The notes: generated by a model not told the origin, from the letters alone. Numbered from the stretch's first letter, positions 1 through 8,643 are shown. The stretch is 64,000 nucleotides of DNA from Ectopseudomonas composti (GCF_001567565.1 NZ_LSSW01000029.1:558001-622000); one strand, 5' to 3'. Made by a program: numbers and translations.

Positions 1-198
1 CGCCCGGAGGTGTATGCGGATAAACGTGTTCCTGAAGTGTTGCTTAGTGGCAACCACGAACACATCCGGCGCTGGCGTTTGCAGCAGTCCCTTGGTCGGA
101 CCTGGCAGCGCCGCGCTGATCTTCTGGATAGCCGCTCGCTTTCTGGAGAAGAGAAGAAGCTGCTGGAGGAATACATCCGCCAGCGGGACGATAGTTAA
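1..198 (+). CDS. trmD: tRNA (guanine-N1)-methyltransferase, C-terminal end (partial)
   Basis: The window opens inside this gene; base 1 is in frame and 65 codons remain before TAA. TrmD methylates G37 of tRNAs with a G at position 36, which prevents +1 frameshifting. The visible part carries the family's C-terminal signature VPEVLLSGNHEHIRRWR, followed by a charged tail. rplS follows after 42 nt on the same strand, matching the usual rpsP-rimM-trmD-rplS operon. The SPOUT catalytic domain lies outside the window, so only the C-terminal domain is supported directly. Confidence 0.95.
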   Translation, partial: RPEVYADKRVPEVLLSGNHEHIRRWRLQQSLGRTWQRRADLLDSRSLSGEEKKLLEEYIRQRDDS

Positions 199-240
199 CG
201 TATCGATGGCAGGCCGGGAGGCTTGTCTTAGGAGCGCAGC

Positions 241-591
241 ATGACCAACAAGATTATCCAGATGCTCGAAGCTGAGCAGATGAACAAAGAAATCCCGACT
301 TTCGCCCCGGGTGACACCGTAGTGGTTCAAGTGAAGGTGAAGGAAGGCGACCGTCAGCGTCTGCAGGCCTTCGAAGGCGTCGTGATCGCCAAGCGTAACC
401 GCGGCCTGAACAGCGCCTTCACCGTGCGCAAGATCTCCAGCGGTGTTGGTGTTGAGCGTACCTTCCAGACCTACTCGCCGCTGGTCGACAGCCTGAGCGT
501 CAAGCGTCGCGGTGACGTGCGCAAAGCCAAGCTGTACTACCTCCGCGATCTGTCCGGCAAAGCCGCACGCATCAAGGAAAAGCTGTCCTAA
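241..591 (+). CDS. rplS: 50S ribosomal protein L19
   Basis: 116 residues, the normal L19 length. L19 sits at the 30S-50S interface near bridges B6 and B8. The motifs IPTFAPGDTVVVQVKVKEG, QAFEGVVIAKRNRG and FTVRKISSGVGVERTF are characteristic, and the C-terminus has the usual basic, Tyr-rich segment (RKAKLYYLRDLSGKAARIKE). The ATG is preceded by an AGGAGCGCAGC ribosome-binding site. It is the last gene of the trmD operon and is followed by a clear intrinsic terminator. Confidence 0.98.
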   Translation: MTNKIIQMLEAEQMNKEIPTFAPGDTVVVQVKVKEGDRQRLQAFEGVVIAKRNRGLNSAFTVRKISSGVGVERTFQTYSPLVDSLSVKRRGDVRKAKLYYLRDLSGKAARIKEKLS

Positions 592-609
592 GTTCGGACG
601 CTTCTCAAG

Positions 610-637
610 AAAAAAGCAGCCTGCGGGCTGCTTTTTT
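610..637 (+). terminator. Rho-independent terminator of the trmD-rplS operon
   Basis: An A-tract and the arm AAAAAGCAGCC pair with GGCTGCTTTTT across a TGCG loop, ending in a run of six T. It begins 18 nt after the rplS stop. Confidence 0.92.
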
Positions 638-689
638 CGTTTCTGGGCCGCGTTGACCGACGGGTTTCGCGGTCAGCTCCATCCATCGA

Positions 690-1118
690 ATGAGCAGTCG
701 TGGCATGACCTTGAGAGAGCAAGAAATTCAGCGGCGCACTGCGCTGTCGGAGACCCGCGTGACCAAGGCGGTATTTCCGCCAACCACCAATCATCACAAC
801 ACGTTGTTCGGCGGCACGGCGCTGGCCTGGATGGACGAGGTGTCGTTCATCGCTGCCACGCGTTTCTGTCGTTTGCCGTTGGTGACGGTGTCCAGTGATC
901 GTATCGATTTCAAGCATGCGATACCGGCGGGCTCCATCGTCGAGTTGGTCGGCCGGGTGATCAAGGTTGGCAATACCAGCCTCAAGGTGGAGGTCGAGGT
1001 GTTCGTCGAGGGCCTGTATCAGGAAGGGCGCGAGCGGGCGATCAGTGGCAGTTTCAGCTTCGTCGCCGTCGATGACCAGCAAAAGCCCGTGCCGGTATTA
1101 CCGGGCTTCGCTCACTAG
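690..1118 (+). CDS. Acyl-CoA thioesterase, hotdog fold (YciA/BFIT type)
   Basis: 142 residues. The motif NHHNTLFGGTALAWMDE is the hotdog thioesterase signature, with the Asn and Asp/Glu positions used for catalysis in the YciA/acyl-CoA hydrolase family. It is followed by the central strand segment DRIDFKHAIPAGSIVELVGRV. These enzymes hydrolyse acyl-CoA to the free acid and CoA in the cytoplasm. The ATG at 690 is used here; a second in-frame ATG lies at 705, and neither has a strong Shine-Dalgarno. The gene follows the rplS terminator, so it is probably expressed on its own. Substrate chain length cannot be read from sequence. Confidence 0.85.
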   Translation: MSSRGMTLREQEIQRRTALSETRVTKAVFPPTTNHHNTLFGGTALAWMDEVSFIAATRFCRLPLVTVSSDRIDFKHAIPAGSIVELVGRVIKVGNTSLKVEVEVFVEGLYQEGRERAISGSFSFVAVDDQQKPVPVLPGFAH

Positions 1119-1131
1119 GCCGTCATCGCGG

Positions 1132-1812
1132 TCAGGGGCGCAGGCTGATTTTCAGGCTGGCCTGTGACAGGTCGATATTGTGCAGGCTCAGGCTGCCGAA
1201 ACTCTGGCTGGTCGGGGCGTCCTTGACGCGGATGTTGTCGAAGCGCAGTTCGCCGATGGAGCTGGGCAGGTTGACGTTGAACGAGCCATCGTCGTTCAGC
1301 GTCGAGCGCAGCTTGCTGGTGTCGTAGCGCACGTCGCGCAGGCTGGTTTCAGCGTCCAGGTTGTCGAGTACCGGCATCACCAGCTTGGCCAGTTGCTTGA
1401 CCGTGCCCAGGTCGTCACCGCTTTCCGCGCGCAGCAGCAAACCTTGCAGTGCTTCGTCGAGGCCTTGGGCGCTGACCGCGCTCATCTCGCTGTCGCTCAG
1501 CGACTGCATGCCGCGCGGCGTTTCATCCTGGCTGATGGTGCTGGGGGGCTGCAGTCGCTGAATGTCGGCGCTGGCCATTTGAAACGGTGTCATCAGCGCT
1601 GCCACCAGGGTGGCGGCCAGGCGCAGATTGCTCTGCTTCTTCAGTGCCTTGCTCAGTTGTTTCTGGGTCAGCAGTCCCTGCTCCACCAGAACTTCGCCGA
1701 GCCGCTTGTGGCTGGTCAGTTGGGCCTTGATTGCAGCATCCAGCTGCGTGGCGCTAATCAGTCCCTTGTTGATCAGAATCTGGCCGAGTCGCGAGTTGAC
1801 GTGTTGGGACAT
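1132..1812 (-). CDS. Hypothetical protein with PilB/GspE N-terminal-like domain and C-terminal beta-rich region
   Basis: 226 residues. Residues 1-62 (LGQILINKGLISATQLDAAI, then LGEVLVEQGLLTQKQLSKAL) form two tandem copies of the pattern seen in the MshEN/GspE_N domain of type II secretion and type IV pilus ATPases, a domain that binds cyclic di-GMP in some members. No ATPase follows. Instead there is a hydrophobic stretch (about 67-82) resembling a signal peptide or membrane anchor, then LSDSEMSAVSAQG, a motif seen in Pseudomonas surface-protein families of the DUF6160/FilA type (from memory), and a C-terminal region rich in alternating hydrophobic residues. A diguanylate cyclase lies about 33 kb away but nothing adjacent explains its role. 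Function unknown. Confidence 0.7.
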   Translation of the reverse strand: MSQHVNSRLGQILINKGLISATQLDAAIKAQLTSHKRLGEVLVEQGLLTQKQLSKALKKQSNLRLAATLVAALMTPFQMASADIQRLQPPSTISQDETPRGMQSLSDSEMSAVSAQGLDEALQGLLLRAESGDDLGTVKQLAKLVMPVLDNLDAETSLRDVRYDTSKLRSTLNDDGSFNVNLPSSIGELRFDNIRVKDAPTSQSFGSLSLHNIDLSQASLKISLRP

Positions 1813-1905
1813 GAGAAGCTACCGGGAAGGTGATGGCATGGTGAAATCATCGTTCCGCCCGGCCTGCCTGTCACCCAACCAAAGATAGGCTGGCCGCGCG
1901 AATCG

Positions 1906-3747
1906 TCATGTGGCTGCGGGTTCTTGCTGCACAGTGCTCTCGGTCGTTGTTTCTTCTGTTTCGATTAGTGCCATCAGCGTCCAGCCTGTGCCGGGTGTGA
2001 AGGTCAGGGGTTGCGTGGCGATATGCAGCCAGCCATTGGGCGCGCGGGCCAGCAGCAGGGTCGCGCGTTTGCCGTACAGCGCGTTGTAGGCGTTCCAGTC
2101 GAAGGTCTCGGTGAGGGTGGTACTGCGCACTTCGTCACCACGTGCCAGGCGGCTGGCGAACTGCGGATAGCTCAAGGCCTGGCCGCCCAGCGCCAGGCCG
2201 CGCACCTCGTCACTGCTGCGGTGCTTGTCGCTGCGTCGTCCGTCGGCGCTGGTGGGCAAGGTAAAGCGCCGGTTGCTGGGGAAGTCGTGACGGTAGTGCA
2301 TGCAGGCCAATGCGTTGAGTTCTGCCGAGGGCGCCAGTGCCAGCAGGTGACCCAGGCCGACCAGGTCCAGGTGTGCTTCGGCATGCTGCGAGGTTGGATT
2401 GCCAAAGTAGGTGGGTAGACCGGACATGCGCGCCGCGCGAATATTCTCCCAGCTGGAGTCGGTCAGCAGGACCTGGCTACCCAGGCCCTGGATGGCCTTG
2501 CCTATCGCTCGCGCGACCGGGTTGGCGCCGACGATCAGAAAGCCGCTGGGAGAGGGCTCGGCGACCTTGAGCAGGCGCGCCAGTGGGCGTGCGGTTGCGC
2601 TCTGCAGGACCACGGTGCCAATGATCACCAGAAAGGTGAGCGGCACCAGCAGTTGCGCCTGCTCATTGCCCTGTTGCTCCAGGCGCAAAGCGAAGATCGC
2701 CGAGACCGCAGCGGCGACGATGCCGCGCGGTGCGATCCAGGCCAGCAGCGCGCGTTCGCGCCAGTTGAGGCTGGAGCCCAGGGTGCAGACGGCGATATTC
2801 AGTGGGCGCGCGACCAGCTGGATGACCGCGAGCAGGGCCAGCGTTGCCGGGCCCAGCGCCAGCAGCGCCTGCAGGTCGAGGCGGGCGGCGAGGATGATGA
2901 ACAGGCCGGAGATCAGCAGCACGCTGAGGTTCTCCTTGAAGTGCAGGATCGGCCTGATGTCCACGCCGCGCATGTTGGCCAGCCACATGCCCATGACCGT
3001 CACGGCCAGCAGGCCGGACTCGTGCACCATCAGGTTGGCGGCGATGAATATGCCCAGTACTGCAGCGAGGGAGGCGAAGTTGTGCAGGTATTCCGGCAGC
3101 CAGCGCCGCCGCAGGACGACGCCGAAGGCCCAGCCGGCAGCCGCGCCGAGCAGGCTGCCGCAGGCGATCACCGCGGCGAAGGTGCTCAGGCTCTCGCTCA
3201 GGGCGTTGCCTTCTGCGTAGCTGACGATGAAGGCAAAGGTCACCACGGCCAGCAGGGCGCCGATGGGGTCGATGACGATGCCCTCCCAGCGCAGGATGTT
3301 CGCCACTGCCGAGGTGGGGCGCACCACGCGTAGCATCGGGGCGATCACCGTCGGGCCGGTCACCAGGGTCAGGGTGCCGAACAGCAGTGCCAGGTCCCAG
3401 GAAAACCCCAGCAGGTAATGACTGGCGATGCTGATCACTGCCCAGGTCAGCAGTGCGCCGATGGTCACCAGGCGATGCACGACCTTGCCGATCTCGCGCC
3501 ACTCGGAGAGGTGCAGGGTCAGACTGCCTTCGAACAGGATCAGCGCCACGGCCAGCGAGATGAACGGAAACAGCAGTGGGCCGAACAGCTCCTGCGGGTC
3601 GAGCACGCCCAGCAGCGGCCCGGCGAGAATGCCGCCGAACAGCAGGAACAGGATGGCCGGCAGGCGCAGTCGCCAGGCCAGCCATTGACTGGCCAGGGCC
3701 AGCAGGCCGATGCCGCCCAGGCTCAGCAGGATGTGTGTCTCGCTCAT
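1906..3747 (-). CDS. Na+/H+ antiporter, CPA1/NhaP type with C-terminal nucleotide-binding-like domain
   Basis: 613 residues. About twelve hydrophobic segments fill residues 1-390, with the family's ion-binding region around TLTLVTGPTVIAPMLR and GIVIDPIGALLAV (conserved Asp). Residues about 400-520 (FLIVGANPVARAIGKAI, then VLLTDSSW and a GNPTSQ segment) look like a Rossmann TrkA-N/RCK-type domain that may sense nucleotides. The tail (about 530-613) is soluble and Thr/Glu rich. It likely exchanges Na+ or K+ for H+ in the inner membrane. It is transcribed alone and divergently from xerD, with 255 nt between them in which no clear promoter was identified. Ion preference cannot be told from sequence. 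Confidence 0.88.
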   Translation of the reverse strand: MSETHILLSLGGIGLLALASQWLAWRLRLPAILFLLFGGILAGPLLGVLDPQELFGPLLFPFISLAVALILFEGSLTLHLSEWREIGKVVHRLVTIGALLTWAVISIASHYLLGFSWDLALLFGTLTLVTGPTVIAPMLRVVRPTSAVANILRWEGIVIDPIGALLAVVTFAFIVSYAEGNALSESLSTFAAVIACGSLLGAAAGWAFGVVLRRRWLPEYLHNFASLAAVLGIFIAANLMVHESGLLAVTVMGMWLANMRGVDIRPILHFKENLSVLLISGLFIILAARLDLQALLALGPATLALLAVIQLVARPLNIAVCTLGSSLNWRERALLAWIAPRGIVAAAVSAIFALRLEQQGNEQAQLLVPLTFLVIIGTVVLQSATARPLARLLKVAEPSPSGFLIVGANPVARAIGKAIQGLGSQVLLTDSSWENIRAARMSGLPTYFGNPTSQHAEAHLDLVGLGHLLALAPSAELNALACMHYRHDFPSNRRFTLPTSADGRRSDKHRSSDEVRGLALGGQALSYPQFASRLARGDEVRSTTLTETFDWNAYNALYGKRATLLLARAPNGWLHIATQPLTFTPGTGWTLMALIETEETTTESTVQQEPAAT

Positions 3748-4002
3748 CGGATCTCCCTATCGAGCATTTCTGGCAACTGGCTGTGGTGCCATTGCCGCGT
3801 TGAAGGCGAGCGCCTGTATGAGTCAGATGGCATGCCCGATAAACTTCGCTTCTCGCCTGCTTGATTCGCTGGCGCTGACCCTTCGGGCGTTACTCCCGTT
3901 GGTCGTTGTGTCTTGCTCTGGCGGCCCCGTCTGCGTTTTTCAGTTGCCCTGTCGCGGTGGGGCTGTGGAACACTGGCGCTCATCTTTCTTCGTGGACTCT
4001 CG

Positions 4003-4899
4003 ATGGCAACGTTAACTCATCCTCTGATCGAGCGCTTCCTCGAAGCCTTGTGGTTGGAGAAGGGGCTCTCCGCTCACACCCAGGCCGCCTATCGCAGTGA
4101 TCTGGAGCACTTCAATGCCTGGCTCGATGCTCGCGGGCTGGAGCTGCCGCATATCGGTCGTGACGCCATTCTCGATCACCTGGCCTGGCGTCTGGAACAG
4201 GGCTATCAGGCGCGCTCCACCGCACGTTTTCTTTCGGGGCTGCGCGGTTTCTATCGGTTTCTGCTGCGTGAAACGCTGATCGGCGAAGACCCGACCTTGC
4301 AGATCGATTTGCCACAGATAGGTAGGCCACTGCCCAAATCGCTGTCCGAGGCGGATGTCGAAGCGCTGCTGCAGGCGCCGGATCTGGATGACCCGATTGG
4401 TCTGCGCGATCGCGCCATGCTCGAGGTGCTCTATGCCTGCGGTTTGCGCGTCAGTGAACTGGTCGGGCTGACGCTGGAGCAGGTCAACCTGCGCCAGGGC
4501 GTGCTCCGGGTCTTCGGCAAGGGCAGCAAGGAGCGTCTGGTGCCGCTGGGTGAAGAGGCGATTGCCTGGATCGAGCGCTACATGCGCGAGGCGCGCCCGT
4601 TGTTGCTGGGCGGCAAGCCCAGTGATGTGCTGTTTCCCAGTCTGCGCGGCGAGCAGATGACCCGGCAGACCTTCTGGCATCGCATCAAGCACCAGGCGCA
4701 GGTCGCGGGAATCAGCAAGTCGTTGTCACCGCACACGTTGCGCCATGCCTTCGCCACCCACCTGCTCAATCACGGCGCCGACCTGCGTGTCGTGCAGATG
4801 CTGCTGGGGCATAGCGACCTTTCTACCACGCAGATCTACACCCATATCGCGCGTGCCCGATTGCAAGAGTTGCATGCCAAGCACCACCCGCGCGGCTGA
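4003..4899 (+). CDS. xerD: Site-specific tyrosine recombinase XerD
   Basis: 298 residues from ATG 4003, the usual XerD length; the frame is open upstream but homology begins at HPLIERFLEALWLEKGLS. With XerC it resolves chromosome dimers at dif. The N-terminal SAM-like core-binding domain spans about residues 5-90. Catalytic signatures are visible: ACGLRVSEL (Arg I), GKGSKERLVPLG (Lys), LSPHTLRHAFATH (His-x-x-Arg) and LLGHSDLSTTQIYTHI (His and nucleophilic Tyr). dsbC follows 92 nt downstream, the same order as in P. aeruginosa. It is a housekeeping recombinase, not an integrase of a mobile element. Confidence 0.96.
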   Translation: MATLTHPLIERFLEALWLEKGLSAHTQAAYRSDLEHFNAWLDARGLELPHIGRDAILDHLAWRLEQGYQARSTARFLSGLRGFYRFLLRETLIGEDPTLQIDLPQIGRPLPKSLSEADVEALLQAPDLDDPIGLRDRAMLEVLYACGLRVSELVGLTLEQVNLRQGVLRVFGKGSKERLVPLGEEAIAWIERYMREARPLLLGGKPSDVLFPSLRGEQMTRQTFWHRIKHQAQVAGISKSLSPHTLRHAFATHLLNHGADLRVVQMLLGHSDLSTTQIYTHIARARLQELHAKHHPRG

Positions 4900-4991
4900 G
4901 GGCGCCGTCTGGTCGTCCAGGCGCTGCCGGCCGGGTCATCTGTGGTAGGCTGTAGCGATTTTCACCGGTCCGTCGTTCGACAGGAGTGTTC

Positions 4992-5720
4992 ATGTCCCTG
5001 CCCCGTATTTCCATTGCTCTGGCGCTCGCGCTGGGCAGTAGCGTCACCCTGGCTGCCGACCCTGATCAGGTCATTCGGCAGTCGCTCAAGTCGCTCGACG
5101 CCAACCTGCCGATCGAGGCCATTGCCGAGAGCCCGATGACGGGTATTTACCAGGTACAGCTCGAAGGCGGTCGTCAGCTCTACACCAGCGCTGACGGTCA
5201 GTTCCTGATTCAGGGCTATCTGTTTCAGGTCAAGGACGGCAAGGCCGTCAACCTGACCGAGATCGAGGAAAGCCGTGCGGTGGCGCAGCAGATCAATGCC
5301 ATTCCGGCCAAGGAAATGGTGGTGTTCGCGCCGAAGGATCCGAAGACCCACATCACCGTGTTCACCGATACAGACTGTGGCTATTGCCAGAAGCTGCACA
5401 GCGAGGTGCCCGAGCTCAATCGTCTGGGCGTCGAAGTGCGTTACGTGGCCTTTCCGCGTCAGGGCATGAACAGCCCGGCTGCCAAGGAACTGGCCAGCGT
5501 CTGGTGCAGCAAGGATCGCCAGGCGGCGATGAATCTTGCCAAGACTCGCCAGCCAGTGCCGGAAGCGACCTGCGACAACCCGGTGGCCAAGCAATACCAG
5601 CTCGGCCAGATGATCGGGGTCAACGGTACGCCGGCCATCGTCCTGGCCAACGGCAAGCTGATTCCGGGCTATCAGCCGGCGCCGCAGCTGGCCAAGATTG
5701 CGCTGGAGTCGAACGACTGA
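4992..5720 (+). CDS. dsbC: Periplasmic thiol:disulfide isomerase DsbC
   Basis: 242 residues. A cleavable signal peptide occupies about residues 1-20 (hydrophobic core ISIALALALGSSVTLAA). The N-terminal dimerisation domain covers about 21-90 and the thioredoxin-like domain carries the active site C129-G-Y-C132 in FTDTDCGYCQKLH, plus the cis-Pro loop in VNGTPAIVLANG. It corrects wrong disulfides in the periplasm and is kept reduced by DsbD. ATG 4992 is preferred over the GTG at 4986 because CAGGAG ends 5 nt upstream of it. Transcription likely ends at the hairpin 21 nt after the stop. Confidence 0.95.
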   Translation: MSLPRISIALALALGSSVTLAADPDQVIRQSLKSLDANLPIEAIAESPMTGIYQVQLEGGRQLYTSADGQFLIQGYLFQVKDGKAVNLTEIEESRAVAQQINAIPAKEMVVFAPKDPKTHITVFTDTDCGYCQKLHSEVPELNRLGVEVRYVAFPRQGMNSPAAKELASVWCSKDRQAAMNLAKTRQPVPEATCDNPVAKQYQLGQMIGVNGTPAIVLANGKLIPGYQPAPQLAKIALESND

Positions 5721-5740
5721 CGGTGGATTGACTAACAAAC

Positions 5741-5768
5741 AGCCGCTTCGTAAGGTGCGGCTCTTTAT
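5741..5768 (+). terminator. Probable terminator after dsbC
   Basis: AGCCGC and GCGGCT arms around a 10-nt loop, followed by CTTTAT. The T-tract is short, so termination may be partial. Confidence 0.65.
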
Positions 5769-5771
5769 CTG

Positions 5772-5793
5772 CGGCCGGAGCATGCTCCGGCCG
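5772..5793. promoter_or_regulatory. Perfect 22-nt palindrome upstream of hom
   Basis: The arm CGGCCGGAGCA followed by its exact reverse complement, ending 29 nt before the hom start and followed by TTTCG. It could be a second terminator hairpin, an attenuator for hom-thrC, or a protein-binding site; sequence alone does not decide. Confidence 0.6.
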
Positions 5794-5822
5794 TTTCGTG
5801 CAGTGCTGATGGGGAATTGAGT

Positions 5823-7127
5823 GTGAAGCCGGTCAAAGTGGGCATCTGTGGGTTGGGCACCGTCGGTGGCGGTACTTTGAATGTACTCAAGCGCAACGCC
5901 GAGGAGATTACTCGGCGTGCCGGTCGCGGCATCGAGATTGCCCAGATCGCCATTCGTTCGCCCAAGCCGCAGTACGACACCACCGGCATTGCCATGACCA
6001 GCGACGTATTCGAGCTGGTCAACAATCCCGAGATCGACATCGTCATCGAGCTGATCGGCGGCTACACCCTGGCCAAGGATCTTGTGCTCAAGGCCATCGA
6101 CAATGGCAAGCACGTGGTCACCGCTAACAAGGCGCTGATCGCCGTGCACGGTAACGAGATCTTCGCCAAGGCGCGCGAGAAGGGCGTGATCGTCGCCTTC
6201 GAAGCCGCCGTAGCCGGCGGCATCCCGGTGATCAAGGCGATCCGTGAGGGGTTGGCGGCCAACCGTATCAACTGGCTGGCCGGCATCATCAACGGCACCG
6301 GCAACTTCATTCTCACCGAGATGCGCGAGAAGGGTCGTGCCTTCGAAGATGTGCTCAAGGAAGCGCAGGCGCTGGGTTATGCCGAGGCCGATCCGACCTT
6401 CGACGTCGAAGGTATCGACGCCGCGCACAAGCTGACCATCCTGGCGTCCATCGCCTTCGGGATCCCGCTGCAGTTCGACAAGGCCTACACCGAGGGCATC
6501 ACCAAGCTGACCACGGCCGATGTGAACTACGCCGAGGCGCTGGGTTATCGCATCAAGCACCTGGGCGTGGCTTGCCGCACCGAGGCCGGTATCGAGCTGC
6601 GCGTGCACCCGACGCTGATCCCGGCCGATCGCCTGATTGCCAACGTCAATGGCGTGATGAATGCGGTGATGGTCAATGGCGATGCTGTTGGCAGCACGCT
6701 GTACTACGGTGCTGGCGCCGGCATGGAGCCGACCGCTTCGGCGGTGGTGGCCGACCTGGTGGATGTGGTGCGTGCGCTGACCACCGATCCGCACAATCGC
6801 GTGCCGCACCTGGCCTTCCAGCCTGACTCGCTGTCCGATCACCCGATCCTGCCCATCGAGGCATGCGAGAGCGCCTACTACCTGCGTATCCAGGCCAAGG
6901 ACCATCCGGGTGTGCTGGCGCAGGTGGCGAGCATCCTGTCCGAGCGTGGCATCAACATCGAGTCGATCATGCAGAAGGAAGTCGAGGAGCAGGACGGCCT
7001 GGTGCCGATGATCCTCGTGACCCATCGCGTGGTCGAGGCGCGTATCATCGAAGCCATCGCCGCCATGGAAGCGCTGGATGGCGTGACCTCGCCGGTCATG
7101 CGTCTGCGCGTCGAACAGCTCAACTAA
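5823..7127 (+). CDS. hom: Homoserine dehydrogenase
   Basis: 434 residues from GTG 5823 (VKPVKVGICGLGTVGGGT), the length I recall for P. aeruginosa Hom; a TTG lies 6 nt upstream. It reduces aspartate semialdehyde to homoserine for Thr, Met and Ile synthesis. The Rossmann Gly motif is at residues about 8-15, and the catalytic/substrate region contains ANKALIAVHG, GIINGTGNFIL and ADPTFDVEGIDAAHKL. A C-terminal ACT domain (about 350-420, DHPGVLAQVASILSERGINIESI) implies allosteric control, typically by threonine. No aspartokinase is fused. thrC follows 57 nt downstream across a hairpin. Confidence 0.97.
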   Translation: MKPVKVGICGLGTVGGGTLNVLKRNAEEITRRAGRGIEIAQIAIRSPKPQYDTTGIAMTSDVFELVNNPEIDIVIELIGGYTLAKDLVLKAIDNGKHVVTANKALIAVHGNEIFAKAREKGVIVAFEAAVAGGIPVIKAIREGLAANRINWLAGIINGTGNFILTEMREKGRAFEDVLKEAQALGYAEADPTFDVEGIDAAHKLTILASIAFGIPLQFDKAYTEGITKLTTADVNYAEALGYRIKHLGVACRTEAGIELRVHPTLIPADRLIANVNGVMNAVMVNGDAVGSTLYYGAGAGMEPTASAVVADLVDVVRALTTDPHNRVPHLAFQPDSLSDHPILPIEACESAYYLRIQAKDHPGVLAQVASILSERGINIESIMQKEVEEQDGLVPMILVTHRVVEARIIEAIAAMEALDGVTSPVMRLRVEQLN

Positions 7128-7136
7128 TCCCGTGTC

Positions 7137-7162
7137 CATCCGCAGGTTTCGCCCTGCGGATG
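7137..7162 (+). promoter_or_regulatory. Intercistronic hairpin between hom and thrC
   Basis: Perfect 10-bp arms CATCCGCAGG / CCTGCGGATG with loop TTTCGC and no following T-run. It is more likely an mRNA-stability or attenuation structure than a full terminator, since hom and thrC are normally co-transcribed. Confidence 0.6.
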
Positions 7163-7184
7163 CTGCAGAACGAAGGTTTATCCC

Positions 7185-8594
7185 ATGCGCTATATCAGTA
7201 CCCGTGGCCAGGCGCCGGCCCTGAATTTCGAAGATGTGCTGCTGGCTGGCCTGGCCAGCGATGGCGGCCTCTACGTGCCGGAGAATCTGCCGCGCTTCAC
7301 CGTCGAGGAAATCGCTTCCTGGGCGGGCTTGCCGTATCACGAGCTGGCCTTCCGGGTAATGCGCCCGTTCGTTGCCGGCTCCATCGCCGATGCCGATTTC
7401 AAGAAAATCCTCGAAGAAACCTACGGCGTGTTCGAGCACAACGCTGTCGCGCCGCTGCGTCAACTGAACGGCAACGAATGGGTGCTGGAGCTGTTCCACG
7501 GCCCGACCCTGGCGTTCAAGGATTTCGCCCTGCAGCTGCTCGGTCGCCTGCTCGATCACGTGCTGGCCAAGCGCGGTGAGCGCGTGGTGATCATGGGCGC
7601 CACCTCCGGCGACACCGGCTCGGCGGCCATCGAAGGCTGCAAGGCCTGCGATAACGTCGACATCTTCATCATGCACCCGCACAAGCGCGTGTCCGAGGTG
7701 CAGCGCCGGCAGATGACCACCATTCTCGGTGAGAACATCCACAACATCGCCATCGAAGGCAACTTCGACGACTGCCAGGAGATGGTCAAGGCCAGCTTCG
7801 CCGACCAAGGCTTCCTCAAGGGCAATCGCCTGGTGGCGGTCAACTCGATCAACTGGGCGCGGATCATGGCCCAGATCGTCTACTACTTCCACGCTGCGCT
7901 GCAGCTCGGCGGCCCGGCGCGTTCCATCGCCTTCTCGGTGCCGACCGGCAACTTCGGCGACATCTTCGCCGGTTACCTGGCGCGTAACATGGGCCTGCCG
8001 GTCAGCCAACTGATTGTCGCCACCAACCGCAACGACATCCTGCACCGCTTCATGAGCGGCAATCAGTACGTCAAGGAAACCCTGCATCCGACCCTGTCGC
8101 CGTCGATGGACATCATGGTGTCGTCCAACTTCGAGCGCCTGCTGTTCGACCTGCACGGTCGTAATGGCGCTGCCATCGCCAGCCTGATGGATGGCTTCAA
8201 GCAGGGTGGTGGTTTCAGTGTCGAGGAAGATCGCTGGGTCGAAGCGCGCAAGCTGTTCGATTCGCTGGCGGTGAACGACGAGCAGACCTGCGAGACCATC
8301 ACCGAGGTGTACAAGGAGTGCGGCGAGTTGCTCGATCCGCACACTGCCATCGGTGTGCGTGCCGCGCGTGAGTGCCGCCGCAGCCTGGCAACGCCGATGG
8401 TGGTGCTGGGCACCGCGCACCCGGTCAAATTCCCCGAGGCGGTGGAAAAAGCCGGTATCGATGCCGTTCCGGCGCTGCCGGCGCACCTGACCGATCTGTT
8501 CCAGCGCGAGGAGCGCTGCACGGTGCTGGCCAACGACCTGAAGGCCGTGCAGCAGTTCGTCGCTGCCCACGGTAATCGCGGCAAGCCGCTCTAG
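7185..8594 (+). CDS. thrC: Threonine synthase
   Basis: 469 residues. It converts O-phosphohomoserine to threonine with PLP. Visible motifs are the N-terminal MRYISTRGQAPALNFEDVLLAGLASDGGLYVPE, the PLP-lysine segment LAFKDFALQLLG and the phosphate-binding loop ATSGDTGSAA. It belongs to the long, class I type seen in gamma-proteobacteria and yeast. It has its own AAGG ribosome-binding site and is probably in an operon with hom. A strong terminator follows 16 nt after the stop. Confidence 0.97.
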   Translation: MRYISTRGQAPALNFEDVLLAGLASDGGLYVPENLPRFTVEEIASWAGLPYHELAFRVMRPFVAGSIADADFKKILEETYGVFEHNAVAPLRQLNGNEWVLELFHGPTLAFKDFALQLLGRLLDHVLAKRGERVVIMGATSGDTGSAAIEGCKACDNVDIFIMHPHKRVSEVQRRQMTTILGENIHNIAIEGNFDDCQEMVKASFADQGFLKGNRLVAVNSINWARIMAQIVYYFHAALQLGGPARSIAFSVPTGNFGDIFAGYLARNMGLPVSQLIVATNRNDILHRFMSGNQYVKETLHPTLSPSMDIMVSSNFERLLFDLHGRNGAAIASLMDGFKQGGGFSVEEDRWVEARKLFDSLAVNDEQTCETITEVYKECGELLDPHTAIGVRAARECRRSLATPMVVLGTAHPVKFPEAVEKAGIDAVPALPAHLTDLFQREERCTVLANDLKAVQQFVAAHGNRGKPL

Positions 8595-8610
8595 GCTGGC
8601 TGCTTCGATG

Positions 8611-8643
8611 AAACCGGCGCCCTAGTGGCGCCGGTTTCGTTTG
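8611..8643. terminator. Bidirectional terminator between thrC and the convergent small gene
   Basis: Perfect 11-bp arms AAACCGGCGCC / GGCGCCGGTTT around CTAGT, followed by CGTTT. It lies between two convergent genes and can serve both. Confidence 0.88.

Noticed and set aside
4003..4899. Tyrosine recombinase as a sign of a mobile element
   Set aside because: It is housekeeping XerD in conserved synteny with dsbC, hom and thrC; no attachment-site duplication or cargo was seen.
4962..8570. A 1202-codon open frame on the minus strand
   Set aside because: It lies antisense to dsbC, hom and thrC, whose families are certain. Its His/Gln/Arg/Asp-rich composition is what GC-rich antisense codons give.
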